DNA of 64,000 nt, from NCBI RefSeq assembly GCF_003075435.1, contig NZ_QCZJ01000001.1, positions 186,001 to 250,000 on the forward strand. The letters run 5' to 3'. Under the pieces are notes generated by a model. That model had not been told where the DNA came from. It was given only the letters and a program-made list of their open reading frames with translations, and searched no databases. Numbering within the stretch: position 1 is the stretch's first letter; the number at the start of each line of letters is the position of its first letter. A program made the translations under genes and the position numbers. Of the stretch, positions 27,901 to 36,328 are shown piece by piece. Source of the stretch: Terrimonas sp. (lineage in GTDB: Bacteria > Bacteroidota > Bacteroidia > Chitinophagales > Chitinophagaceae).

Positions 27901-28336
27901 GCGGTTCTCCCTTTTCGTTGATAACCTTTCCTGAAACAGGCACAGCTTTGGGAGCAAGGATGGTTTCTCCTAACTTATCGCCAACAATCACAATTAATTG
28001 ATCGCTTAACCTGCGGTAGGTAAGATTCGTATTCTGTAGTATTTTCTCCATTACTTCATTAAGGCTGGCATTCGTTACATCAATACTTACAGACCTGGCT
28101 TGTTTTAAAAGCTGGTCTTTATAAACAAAGCGAAAATCACCTTGTTCTTCAATGGACTGCAACGCTTTCTTTAGCTTAACATTTTCAAGTTTGAGGCTTA
28201 TGCCCTGCCCATAACTGTGGGCATAAGTTTGAGTGGAAAAAGCGAGAATCAGCAAGATCGCCATTTTCGTCATAAGCAGACTTTTGATTAATAAACGACG
28301 CAGGCCAGATGTTGCGCCGCATTCATTTTTTTTCAT
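24935..28336 (-). CDS. SusC/RagA-family TonB-linked outer-membrane protein with STN domain
   Basis: The TonB-dependent transporter of the pair, 1133 residues. Domain order: signal peptide; secretin/TonB short N-terminal (STN) domain at about 45-110 (KLENVKLKKALQSIEEQGDF); carboxypeptidase D-like beta-sandwich at about 132-210 (VSGKVINEKGEPLPGVSV); plug at about 215-330 (DIVVIGYGTAKKSDLTGSV and the SusC marker LYVVDGVAG); then the 22-strand barrel ending PRVWNLGATLSF. The STN domain marks it as a signal-transducing receptor that would act through the adjacent FecR anti-sigma factor. It leads susD by 9 bp. Substrate unknown. Confidence 0.94.
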   Translation of the reverse strand: MKKNECGATSGLRRLLIKSLLMTKMAILLILAFSTQTYAHSYGQGISLKLENVKLKKALQSIEEQGDFRFVYKDQLLKQARSVSIDVTNASLNEVMEKILQNTNLTYRRLSDQLIVIVGDKLGETILAPKAVPVSGKVINEKGEPLPGVSVLEKGTNNGTTTRADGSFTLDVSSANATLVFSYVGFKKVEVAANDANGLSNVILLSDDNSLTDIVVIGYGTAKKSDLTGSVAVVKADKLMDMPVPNITQALQGKVAGVEVSVNSNAPGAGAKVRVRGLGSINSSLDPLYVVDGVAGVDGNSLNPNDIASIEVLKDASSTAIYGARGANGVIMITTKRGRSGGARVTYDGNVNVAQLYRHIPALNSEEFIKVFNESFANGQKYDPNGAVWAPTKALTHANYPLLFDNNDKPLYNTNWEAEVYKPALSHNHQVNVQGGNDKTLYSVSLGYLNQDGIMTTSNFNRYSARFTLDSDVKSWLKIGGNLSVIKSLQRMVSDGNGGLNVPRMVAEAVPIIPIKYPDGTWAGNSDIAGLEGGANPVHIANNRYSLNNTFQTLGNTYMLFKLAKGLEFKTDFGFNLNDYKSNFYSAGDLHNLSKDQGGVANLNTYQNAYWQSENYLTYNTELSNGHKLTALLGASWQQYNQERVRAETQNFIDDIFQWHYLQAGTLRSQSQSQDYKWAMNSYFARVTYNIADKYLFTATGRYDGSSKFGKNNKYAFFPSVGAAWRVSEENFMKDNSSAISDLKIRASYGGSGNQEIGQYQSIAQILPSSGVLNGAASATLIPSYLGNPDLKWEVSMQADVGIELGLFNNRVNLTADYYNRVTKDLLLQAPIPWSAGLNNNFVYINVGSVRNAGFEVNLNTVNVQSRNFTWSTNFIFSTNKNKILKLKDGNADIFPGPNFLGQTNILRVGESIGSFWGRTRLGTYGEHEADLAASRNLKPGDRKYLYNDDGTENYSIIGRAYPKWTGTFSSTLNYKNWDFSFDIRFVQGVNTAATFKHSAEDRQTIANSIKTVLDAWTPSNQNTMISEVRNYRFAQDSKFDTWWVEDGSFIRGQNFILGYSLPSSTLDRMKISKLRFYVSVQNLFIITKYTGYDPEVDTYNSSYGANGSFSQNLDFFSYPRPRVWNLGATLSF

Positions 28337-28395
28337 ACCTTGGTTTTGATTTAAATGATGATGAACCGCCTGGCAGGGCAGTTTGTCTTAAATTG

Positions 28396-28420
28396 CGGAG
28401 AATGTTGCAAGCATTCTCCG
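28396..28420. other. 9-bp hairpin between FecR and susC genes
   Basis: CGGAGAATG (28396-28404) pairs perfectly with CATTCTCCG (28412-28420) around a 7-nt loop. No T-run follows on the minus strand; on the plus strand a T-rich stretch follows. It could partly terminate FecR transcription or mark the susC leader. Confidence 0.45.
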
Positions 28421-28498
28421 TTTCTATTTAAAATTTTTACTTGGGGGGCATATGCAATCAGTTTTGAGGTTTAAAAATTCAGATCGGGTTTCCAATAA

Positions 28499-29608
28499 TT
28501 ACTTAATGGTTACGATATCTTTATTTACCGAATAGGAAAAACTTCCCGTGATCTTTAATGCTTCCATTACCTGCGACAGGTTTTCATTATCAAAAATGGC
28601 GCTGTATTGAGTAGACTTCATGTTATCATCCACATCAATCTCCACCTTTACATTATACCACCGTTCTATTTTCCGCATAACCTCCTCCAATGACTCTGCA
28701 TCAAATACCAGTTTATTCCTTATCCACAACGCATCCAATGCCATGCTGTCTTTTTTCTGATAATGAATTTTGCCAACAACAATATTCATATCTTCAGCCG
28801 CTTTTAGCTTTTCGGCATCAGCGCTTGTAGTGTACTCAAAGTTTTTGTTGTTTACACGCAGTTTTTCGTTAGGCTTCAATATTATTTTCTTCTCCGGGCT
28901 GTTGTGGAGTGTAACCTCTACTGACCCTTTTATTAAAGACGTTTCGGTGCTGGCTTCGGCATCATAAGCTTTTACATTAAATATAGTGCCCAGTACACGT
29001 ATATCTATTGTTTTTGTATGAATGATAAAAGGTCTGTTTTCGTCTCTCATTACTTCAAAATAACCTTCTCCCTCAAGATGAATCTCACGAAAGTTTCCAC
29101 CAAAATTTTCGTCATAGGTAAGCTTGCTGTCTGCATTTAACCACACCATACTGCCGTCTGGCAGTTGTATATTGGATTTTGATCCCTTTCGGGTTGTTAC
29201 AGTGTTGCTGGCAACTTGTTGCTTTGCATTGGCATTTACAGGCGAGCGATTATTATAATAAAAGAAAAAAACGATGACCATAGCAGCTACTCCCGACAAC
29301 AATAGTAACCAACGGAGCGGTTTATGCTTTTCATGATCTTCTCCCGGTATTTCAGGGTTTTGTATATCTTCCCGGGGTGGAATTATCTGCATATCCGGCT
29401 GATTACTCAACCGCTGCAAATGCCTGTTAAAAAAATCTTCTGTTGAAGAAGCTTCAGGCTCAGGTCGCCACATCTGCAGCATCAATTGCGCCTGCCAACT
29501 TAATTCAGGATGATGCTTTATTATTTCATCAAAATCTTCAAGCTCTTCGGGTGTTGCTTCACCAGAGAGTTTAACACTTAACAACAACCAGAATTTCTCT
29601 TCATGCAT
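28499..29608 (-). CDS. FecR-family anti-sigma factor
   Basis: An inner-membrane regulator that holds an ECF sigma factor and releases it on a signal from the STN domain of the outer-membrane receptor. The 369-residue protein has an N-terminal cytoplasmic ASD-like region (about 1-95), one membrane span at about 99-117 (WLLLLSGVAAMVIVFFFYY), the periplasmic FecR domain at about 140-245 (GSKSNIQLPDGSMVWLNADS, GEGYFEVMRDENRPFIIHT) and a C-terminal DUF4974/STN-like domain at about 285-369. It is upstream of susC in the same direction and divergent from the sigma-factor gene, whereas most such loci place sigma and FecR in tandem. Confidence 0.92.
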   Translation of the reverse strand: MHEEKFWLLLSVKLSGEATPEELEDFDEIIKHHPELSWQAQLMLQMWRPEPEASSTEDFFNRHLQRLSNQPDMQIIPPREDIQNPEIPGEDHEKHKPLRWLLLLSGVAAMVIVFFFYYNNRSPVNANAKQQVASNTVTTRKGSKSNIQLPDGSMVWLNADSKLTYDENFGGNFREIHLEGEGYFEVMRDENRPFIIHTKTIDIRVLGTIFNVKAYDAEASTETSLIKGSVEVTLHNSPEKKIILKPNEKLRVNNKNFEYTTSADAEKLKAAEDMNIVVGKIHYQKKDSMALDALWIRNKLVFDAESLEEVMRKIERWYNVKVEIDVDDNMKSTQYSAIFDNENLSQVMEALKITGSFSYSVNKDIVTIK

Positions 29609-29729
29609 ATTTTGGAACTAAATAAGAAAGGATACCTGTTTGAATGTATTTGTACCAAAAGAAAAAAAAGTTTTTTTAAAACCCATTTTACCGTCAACTT
29701 TACAATGAGAACTAAATATACTACCTCTA

Positions 29730-30320
29730 TTGGATCAGCTTGCTTGTATACCAGAACTACAACAAAAGATTGCATTGTACGACGATATGAAGGCGTACAG
29801 AAATTTATGTGATCTTTTTTATAACCGGTTGTACCGCACTGCATTCACATTCATTAAATCAAAAGAATCTGCCGAAGAAATTGTTTCCGATGTTTTTATC
29901 AAGGTTTGGCAAATGAGGGTTAAGCTGGCAGAGATAGAAAACCTGAGCGTTTACCTGTACACCGTTACCAAAAATCTTTGCCTCAAGTATATTACGCGGC
30001 AGTATAAAAATCCTGTTATCAATCTTGATGAAATAGCTTTTGAAACAACCATTGATTTTAAAACACCTGAAGAAATATGCATTTCATCTGATATCACAAA
30101 AAAAATAAGAGAAGCGCTCAACGAACTTCCTCCAAAATGCCGGCTGATTTTGCAATTGGTTAAAGAAGATGGCTTGCGTTATAAGGAAGTAGCAGCTATC
30201 CTCAACATTTCTGAGCTGACCGTTCGCAACCAGTTAGCTATTGCTGTTAAAAAGTTAGGTAAAGTTTTGCCTGTTTATCTCGAATCTTATGACCATATAG
30301 CTGTGGATTGTAAAACATGA
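29730..30320 (+). CDS. ECF-type RNA polymerase sigma-70 factor
   Basis: An extracytoplasmic-function sigma factor of about 196 residues. Region 2 reads YRTAFTFIKSKESAEEIVSD then VFIKVWQM (about residues 36-68), and region 4 is LPPKCRLILQLVKEDGLRYK with EVAAILNISELTVRNQL (about 130-170), the HTH that reads the -35 element. TTG 29730 is chosen because conserved residues (ELQQKIALYDDMKAY) lie before the first ATG at 29787. It is divergent from the FecR anti-sigma gene with about 120 bp between, so one control region could drive both. It presumably activates the susCD genes. Confidence 0.9.
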   Translation: MDQLACIPELQQKIALYDDMKAYRNLCDLFYNRLYRTAFTFIKSKESAEEIVSDVFIKVWQMRVKLAEIENLSVYLYTVTKNLCLKYITRQYKNPVINLDEIAFETTIDFKTPEEICISSDITKKIREALNELPPKCRLILQLVKEDGLRYKEVAAILNISELTVRNQLAIAVKKLGKVLPVYLESYDHIAVDCKT

Positions 30321-30547
30321 GCCATCAGCTTTAGCAGGTATAATAAAACCCGAACTTCAAACTATTCATTCAGGCGTAAAAGAATCAAAGATATTTTGAG
30401 AGCTACGGGATATCCTGCATAAAGGTCTGAGATATTCCCTGTACTTTCACACGCTTACATTTAAGCCTGGAGGATTGAAGATCAACTCAATTTATCTGAT
30501 ACAAAAGGCCCTTTATTAAAATATCTGAACTTATAATGCTTCATATA

Positions 30548-32638
30548 ATGACACCACACCTGAAACGATTGCCCGGCTACTTCTTACTCGCGTTCTTCAG
30601 CGCCTGCTCACCCGGCAAACAAAGTGATACTTCTGCCTGGCCAACCTTCGGTCATGATGTTTCTAATAACAAATTTGCTGCTCTTGCAGATATAAACACT
30701 ACTAATGTTTCACAACTTAGAGAAGCCTGGCGACTTGAAGATACCACGGAGGGAGGTGGGGTTTATTTCAATCCGGTGATGATGAACAAACGTGTAATCG
30801 GTCTGATGCCTTCCAACAAACTGGTTGCAATGGATGCCGTTACCGGGAAGCGTTTGTGGGAGTTTACGCCCGATTCATCAGCCATTCCTAACTGGTCAAA
30901 GGGAATGACCTACCATCCAGGTAAGCCCGATCGTATCTTCCTTATTTCTGGAGGCACACTATATGCCATTAACGCCGAAGATGGGAATATTATCAAAGAC
31001 TTTGGCAGCAATGGCCGGGTTGATTTCTATGAGGGTCTGGAGGTAGCGGATTCCATGCGTGCACGTGTGCCTGTTTCAAGCAACGCACCAGGAGTAGTGT
31101 ATAACAACCTCTTTATTGTGGGATGCAAAGTACCGGATGAGCTTCCTTCGACCCCCGGCGATATACGCGCCTTCAATATCAATACCGGCAGGTTAGAATG
31201 GATTTTTCATGTTATCCCGAAGCCAGGTGAGTTCGGCGCTGATACCTGGGGTGAAAACGCCCGCCAGCGCAACGGCGGGGCAAACTGCTGGGGTGGCATG
31301 GCGCTCGACAAAGAACGGGGCATCGTATTTGTTCCCACAGCCTCCCCATCTTTTGATTTTTACGGAGCTGACCGCCCCGGTCAAAACCTTTTTGCCAACT
31401 GCCTGCTGGCCCTCGATGCAAAAACAGGGAAACGCCTCTGGCATTTTCAAACCACGCACCACGATCTTTGGGACCGCGACAATGGTTCGCCGCCCAACCT
31501 TGTTACGATAAAACGCAACGGAAAGGACATTGATGCCGTTGCGCTCGTTACAAAGATGGGGTACCTGTTTATGTTTGATCGCGACACAGGCGAATCACTA
31601 TTTGATGTGGATGAAGTGCCTGTAGATACAGTAAGCAGCATGCCGGGGGAAAAGCCCTGGCCTACACAGCCTGTTCCCGTAAATCCACCATTTGCGCGCC
31701 AGGGTTACCAGGAAGCATTCTTTGGCCATTCTTCTGCATGGATTAAAGAGGAGATCGTTAAAAACAAATACAAAACAGGTGTGTATGAGCCGCCATCTAT
31801 GGAAGGCCTGATTATGCTGCCTACAGCGCATGGAGGGGCAAACTGGGGTGGCGCATCGGTAAACCCGGAAACCAATAAGCTATTTGTAAACGCCACAGAC
31901 ATACCGATGATCCTGAAACTTACGGACTTAAAAAAAATCCGTGCGGCCAACCAGCTCAACCCCGAAATATTGTTCAGAACCTACTGCAGCAACTGCCACG
32001 GCGCCGACAAAAAAGGTACAGGTGTTGGCCCTGATCTTACAGGGCGTGCAAAAAAATATAAGAATGAGCAGATTGCCGGCATTGTGCAGAAAGGCGCTCC
32101 GCCCATGCCGTCGTTCGGATTTCTGTCCCAGGAACAAATCGCATCAATTGTCGCCTATGTTAAAGATACGCTGGTACAACAATCATTTGAAACAGCAGGC
32201 ATTCCCCAGAACAATGAACCTTATGGTTTTAACGGATACAGTTTTTATCTCGACCCTGAAAATAACCCTGCCATCGCGCCTCCTTTCGGAACAATGACTG
32301 CCATCGACCTGAATACGGGCAATATTGACTGGCAGGTGCCGCTTGGCGAGGACCCGAAATTCAAAAAAATGGGTATAGCTAACTCTGGCATGTTCAACCG
32401 TGGCGGAGGGATCGCAACATCAGGAGGATTGATCTTCATAGGTGCTACCGGCGACAACATGTTCCGTGCGTTTGACCAGAAAACAGGAAAAGTATTGTGG
32501 GAATACCAACTGCCCGGTATGGCAAGTTCGATCCCTTCCACTTACGCTGTTGACAATAAGCAGTACGTTGTGATTGCGGTAAATGGCCAGCAGGAAAACA
32601 ATTTCAAAGGTGGCTATATTGCTTTCTCTATTCCGTAA
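30548..32638 (+). CDS. PQQ-type quinoprotein dehydrogenase with internal cytochrome c domain (lipoprotein)
   Basis: A periplasm-facing quinoprotein of 696 residues from ATG 30548 (ATG 30536 is also possible). The lipobox LAFFSAC precedes a mature start at SAWPTFGHDVSNNKFAAL. PQQ beta-propeller blades recur (LVAMDAVTGKRLWEF, LLALDAKTGKRLWHF, MFRAFDQKTGKVLWEY), with QTTHHDLWDRDNGSPP as a family marker. A cytochrome c insertion carries CSNCH at about residue 480, with a PPMPSFGF segment as likely axial Met. It should oxidise a sugar or alcohol and pass electrons to haem. The gene is visibly more GC-rich than its neighbours, a hint of acquisition from elsewhere. It is co-directional with the sigma gene but 227 bp away. 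Confidence 0.88.
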   Translation: MTPHLKRLPGYFLLAFFSACSPGKQSDTSAWPTFGHDVSNNKFAALADINTTNVSQLREAWRLEDTTEGGGVYFNPVMMNKRVIGLMPSNKLVAMDAVTGKRLWEFTPDSSAIPNWSKGMTYHPGKPDRIFLISGGTLYAINAEDGNIIKDFGSNGRVDFYEGLEVADSMRARVPVSSNAPGVVYNNLFIVGCKVPDELPSTPGDIRAFNINTGRLEWIFHVIPKPGEFGADTWGENARQRNGGANCWGGMALDKERGIVFVPTASPSFDFYGADRPGQNLFANCLLALDAKTGKRLWHFQTTHHDLWDRDNGSPPNLVTIKRNGKDIDAVALVTKMGYLFMFDRDTGESLFDVDEVPVDTVSSMPGEKPWPTQPVPVNPPFARQGYQEAFFGHSSAWIKEEIVKNKYKTGVYEPPSMEGLIMLPTAHGGANWGGASVNPETNKLFVNATDIPMILKLTDLKKIRAANQLNPEILFRTYCSNCHGADKKGTGVGPDLTGRAKKYKNEQIAGIVQKGAPPMPSFGFLSQEQIASIVAYVKDTLVQQSFETAGIPQNNEPYGFNGYSFYLDPENNPAIAPPFGTMTAIDLNTGNIDWQVPLGEDPKFKKMGIANSGMFNRGGGIATSGGLIFIGATGDNMFRAFDQKTGKVLWEYQLPGMASSIPSTYAVDNKQYVVIAVNGQQENNFKGGYIAFSIP

Positions 32639-33020
32639 GTCATTTTAAATTTATATCTGAAAAATGTTCTTTTATGATGGTTGATGTTGTGCACATATAG
32701 GGGTGGTATATCCACACCCTGGCGCAGGGTTGGTAGTATTGCCTTGTGCTTAGCCTGACCTGTTGACTTTGGTTCTGCATAGTCTCAACTCATAGCCTTT
32801 TGTGCGATAGCTGGGTTCTGCGATACATACTCATCGTCTCTCTTTGGTTAACTTATTTCTTTTATATATGGTAGCAGTTTTAATTACAACGCTTGATTCT
32901 CCGCTTAAAAATTGCATATTCCAGTTTTAACCATAACTATTGTTTGAGAAACCAACCCTTTTCATCCTCTGCAGTATGAACGTTAAGCCATTTATATTCA
33001 TCTACCCCCTGTAATGCATA
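32639..33020. other. Gene-free region with a possible coding remnant
   Basis: About 380 bp between the quinoprotein gene and the MITE copy 2. No complete gene was found. The last 80 bp before the element (32937-33017, minus strand) read as about 26 codons, GVDEYKWLNVHTAEDEKGWF then LKQ and TAG, which looks coding and may be the C-terminal end of a lost gene. The rest shows no signal I can name. Confidence 0.4.
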
Positions 33021-33355
33021 ATTAGGGCTTGCTGTTTAACTCCATTTTGGTGATATTCTGATAAAGATCATTGTATATTCATGCTTTGGTTATTAAATTG
33101 CTGCAAGGGTTTTGAATCAAATTTTTCAAAAACCATGCAGTTGTTTCGCCATAATTAAATTTTACGAACCTTTTTTGCCTCCACAGCCGGCGGGCTGCGT
33201 AACCGGAACGCCGCTGCTTTTTGTCTTTTGAAAAAATATGCTTCGCATTTTTTCAATTTCGCCTTCGGCGAAACCATACAAAAAGAGGCGGCTGACCCGG
33301 TTACTGGTAAAAACTTAAAAAAATAAATGCCGGGAGTTAAACAGCAAGCCCTAAT
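33021..33355. mobile_element. MITE-like element, copy 2 (335 bp)
   Basis: Same length as copy 1 at 9076-9410, with 10 substitutions and no indels, and the same perfect 23-bp terminal inverted repeats. TA lies directly on each side (33019-33020 and 33356-33357), consistent with TA target-site duplication; the wider flanks differ from those of copy 1. It has no ORF of its own. It lies between two converging quinoprotein genes, so it may also act as a structured 3' region for both. Confidence 0.85.
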
Positions 33356-33400
33356 TATCGTCTCTGTTTTCCAAAATCTACAATATGTAAAAATCTCAAA

Positions 33401-35341
33401 CTATTCCAGCGCAAAAGCCACAACGCTATCCCCTTGTTTCGTACCTAATTTTCCATGCCCGCCTGCGGCAATCACTATATATTGTTTTCCTTTCCATTCA
33501 TAAGTCATAGGCGTTGCCTGTGCGGAAGCAGGGAGTTCAGCCTGCCATAGAAGCCTGCCTGTTTGCGTGTTAAAAGCACGCAGGTGGTTATCAAATGTTG
33601 CAGCAACAAATGTAAGATTGCCCGCTGTTGTAATAGCGCCACCAAAATTCAATGAGCCCCAGTTTTCTGCGCCCGGATATTTTGAAGGATCCATCATATA
33701 ACCCAACGGCACTTCCCATTTTTTTTCTCCGGTACGCAAATCAATGGCAAGAATGGTTCCCCAGGGTGGCCGGGTTTGCATGATCATTCCCGTATTTGTT
33801 GCATTAAAGAGATAAGTACGCTTCATTATATATGGCGTTCCGCGCTGGCGCCCGGTCTCTGTTCGCAGCAATGTTGAATCTGCTTTCTCCAACTCCCCCA
33901 ATTGCTCTCTTGGTATCAGCCTGATAACAGCCGCAAGGCGGTTAATATTCGTTATCAACAACCGGTTCTTTTCATCATAGGTCATGCCACCCCAGTGAAT
34001 GCCGCCCACATTACCCGGCGTTATGATAGTGCCTTTGAAACTTGGCGGAGTAAAATTGCCTTCATTGCGGTATTGTGCTATACGCTTTGCTGCTTCAGCT
34101 TTATCTTCAGGAGTAATGCCCCAGGCATCAGCTTCGGTTATGTGTTGCAGTCCTACCGGCACGGGCAGCACAGGGAATGGTTGTGTTTTCCATGCTTCTT
34201 CACCGGCAATATCAGATGCAGGCACAGGTCTTTCTTCTACAGGAAACAACGGCTTGCCCGTTTCACGGTTAAGGATAAATATATGCCCCATTTTTGTGCC
34301 TACAGCAACCGCGGGAATTTTTTTGTTTCCTTTTTCAATATCCAGCAATACCGGTTGCGCGGCAATATCATAATCCCACAAATCATGATGCACCACCTGG
34401 TAATACCACAGCATTTTACCTGTTGAGGCCTTAAGTGCAACAATAGAGTTCCCGTATAAATTTTGTCCTTGTCTTTCACCTCCATAATAATCCGGGCTGG
34501 GAGAAGAGGTTGGAATAAAAACCATATCCCGTTCCGCATCTGCAGCAATAACCGACCACGCATTAGCTGCACCCGTAATAGTTGCGCTATTATTTTTCCA
34601 GGTTTGCCAGGCCTTATCCGTACTATCTTTCGGCACAGGATCCCAGCTCCATTTTAATGCGCCACTTAAAACGTCGTATGCCCTTACAGTACCCTTTGGA
34701 TAATCTATTTTTTGATTATCGCCCATTGATGAACCTACAACTATGGTATTACCAATTATAGCGGGAGGGGAAGTAACGCTCCATTCACTGCCAAAACCTT
34801 CGCGAAGATTAACGGTGCCCTCATTGCCAAATGCATAAATGGGTTTACCATTTGCTGCATTCAATGCAATCAGCCTTCCATCAATAGTTGCAGTAAAAAT
34901 CCTTGTTTCCTTTTTGTCTGCTTTTGCACCAGATGTCCAGGCGGATACGCCACGAGACGTGATCTCAGAATAATCAGCTTTAAGATTAACTCCGGGATTG
35001 TACATCCACTTTTCTTTACCAGTGCCGGCATCAATAGCAAATACCCTGCACGTTGCCGTGCTGAAATAAAGTGTACCATCTATCATCAGCGGCGTTGCTT
35101 CAAACGCTGCTTTTTCTATAACCTTTGTTCCTTCATAAGTTTGCAGCTCACCCGTATGGAATACCCATGCCGGTTTTAATTGTTTAACATTGGCATCGTT
35201 TATTTGTTTTACCGGAGAGAATCTTTTACCTCCGGCATCATTACCGTAGTTATGCCATTCCTTACCTGCTGCCCCTGCTGATTGAGCTGATGCAGCATTC
35301 ATATATATCAGCCCTGCAATAATGACATAGCACAAACGCAT
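33401..35341 (-). CDS. PQQ-type quinoprotein dehydrogenase (periplasmic)
   Basis: A quinoprotein of the glucose-dehydrogenase-like type, 646 residues from ATG 35341 (ATG 35350 is the alternative), with a signal peptide ending MNAASAQ. Blades include RVFAIDAGTGKEKWMY, LIALNAANGKPIYAF, IVALKASTGKMLWYY and LRAFNTQTGRLLWQ; the VVHHDLWDYDIAAQP marker matches the other quinoprotein here. Unlike that protein it carries no CxxCH haem motif, so it would need a separate electron acceptor. Similar layout but many differences show the two are not recent duplicates. It is divergent from the DUF1080 gene. Confidence 0.9.
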   Translation of the reverse strand: MRLCYVIIAGLIYMNAASAQSAGAAGKEWHNYGNDAGGKRFSPVKQINDANVKQLKPAWVFHTGELQTYEGTKVIEKAAFEATPLMIDGTLYFSTATCRVFAIDAGTGKEKWMYNPGVNLKADYSEITSRGVSAWTSGAKADKKETRIFTATIDGRLIALNAANGKPIYAFGNEGTVNLREGFGSEWSVTSPPAIIGNTIVVGSSMGDNQKIDYPKGTVRAYDVLSGALKWSWDPVPKDSTDKAWQTWKNNSATITGAANAWSVIAADAERDMVFIPTSSPSPDYYGGERQGQNLYGNSIVALKASTGKMLWYYQVVHHDLWDYDIAAQPVLLDIEKGNKKIPAVAVGTKMGHIFILNRETGKPLFPVEERPVPASDIAGEEAWKTQPFPVLPVPVGLQHITEADAWGITPEDKAEAAKRIAQYRNEGNFTPPSFKGTIITPGNVGGIHWGGMTYDEKNRLLITNINRLAAVIRLIPREQLGELEKADSTLLRTETGRQRGTPYIMKRTYLFNATNTGMIMQTRPPWGTILAIDLRTGEKKWEVPLGYMMDPSKYPGAENWGSLNFGGAITTAGNLTFVAATFDNHLRAFNTQTGRLLWQAELPASAQATPMTYEWKGKQYIVIAAGGHGKLGTKQGDSVVAFALE

Positions 35342-35421
35342 ATTATACATAGATAAATCAAGTTGAATTAACGATTACAATTGTTGAAAAACATTACATT
35401 TACCCCACTAAAAAAGAATAA

Positions 35422-36222
35422 ATGAAATATGGCTTCGCTCTTTTTGCTTTTATATTGATTACGGTAACTGCTGATGCCCAAAGAAAGGTACATAAAAAAT
35501 GGAAGCAACTTTTCAATGGCAAAGATCTTTCAGGATGGACGCCCAAAATTACAGGCCATGCATATGGAGAAAACTATGGCAATACTTTTCGTGTAGAGGA
35601 TGGTGTTATAAAAGTTTCTTATGACCAATACGATGAGTTTAAAGAGCAATTTGGTCACCTCTTTTATAAAACACCCTATTCGCATTATATTATTGCTGTT
35701 GAATATCGTTTTGTTGGCGACCAGGTAAAAGGCGGACCAGGCTGGGCATACCGGAACAGCGGCATTATGATACACTGCCAACCACCGGAAACCATGCATA
35801 AAAACCAGGATTTTCCTATTTCAATAGAAGTACAATTATTAGGCGGAGATTCAACCGGGGAAAGAACAACCTGTAATTTATGTACGCCCGGCACTAATGT
35901 GGAAATGGATGGCAAACTGGTAACGCAGCATTGTGTTAACTCTGCTTCTAAAACTTTCCGCGGCGATCAATGGGTAAGAGCTGAAGTGATGGTATTGGGA
36001 GATTCTGTAGTTAAACATATAGCCAACGGCGACACTGTACTCGTATATCAAAAGCCCCAGATTGGCGGGGGCAGTGTGACAGATTATGACCCGTCAGTAA
36101 AAAAAGACGGACAATTATTATCATCCGGGTATATATCACTGCAAAGTGAAAGCCATCCGGTTGAATTCAGAAAAGTGGAAATTATTGATTTGGAGAAAGA
36201 GTACAGGAGAAAGAAAAGGTAG
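35422..36222 (+). CDS. Secreted DUF1080 (3-keto-disaccharide hydrolase family) protein
   Basis: A secreted 266-residue protein with a signal peptide (ALFAFILITVTADAQ) and the DUF1080 concanavalin-like fold: WKQLFNGKDLSGWTPK, FRVEDGVIKVSYDQY, YIIAVEYRFVGDQV, NSGIMIHCQPPETM, and a C-terminal GYISLQSESHPVEFRKVEI. The Pfam family is named for 3-keto-disaccharide hydrolases, and related proteins cleave oxidised glycosides. Together with the quinoproteins and the Tat-exported oxidoreductase elsewhere in the window it fits periplasmic sugar oxidation followed by hydrolysis. It is divergent from the PQQ dehydrogenase gene (80 bp apart). Activity not proven. Confidence 0.88.
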   Translation: MKYGFALFAFILITVTADAQRKVHKKWKQLFNGKDLSGWTPKITGHAYGENYGNTFRVEDGVIKVSYDQYDEFKEQFGHLFYKTPYSHYIIAVEYRFVGDQVKGGPGWAYRNSGIMIHCQPPETMHKNQDFPISIEVQLLGGDSTGERTTCNLCTPGTNVEMDGKLVTQHCVNSASKTFRGDQWVRAEVMVLGDSVVKHIANGDTVLVYQKPQIGGGSVTDYDPSVKKDGQLLSSGYISLQSESHPVEFRKVEIIDLEKEYRRKKR

Positions 36223-36224
36223 TC

Positions 36225-36328
36225 GGTTTGAGGTTTGCTGTTTATAGTTTGTGGCTGATACAATAACCAGGCAGCAGGATACCAACAGTTTATTATAACT
36301 ACAAACCATAAATCATAAACTATAAACT
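36225..36328. repeat. Short hairpin-forming intergenic repeat (TATAGTTTG family)
   Basis: GTTTATAGTTTGTGG at the left and CATAAACTATAAAC at the right form an inverted repeat between two converging genes; the same words occur at 17239-17296. The end of the SGNH hydrolase gene lies within its right edge. Confidence 0.5.
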
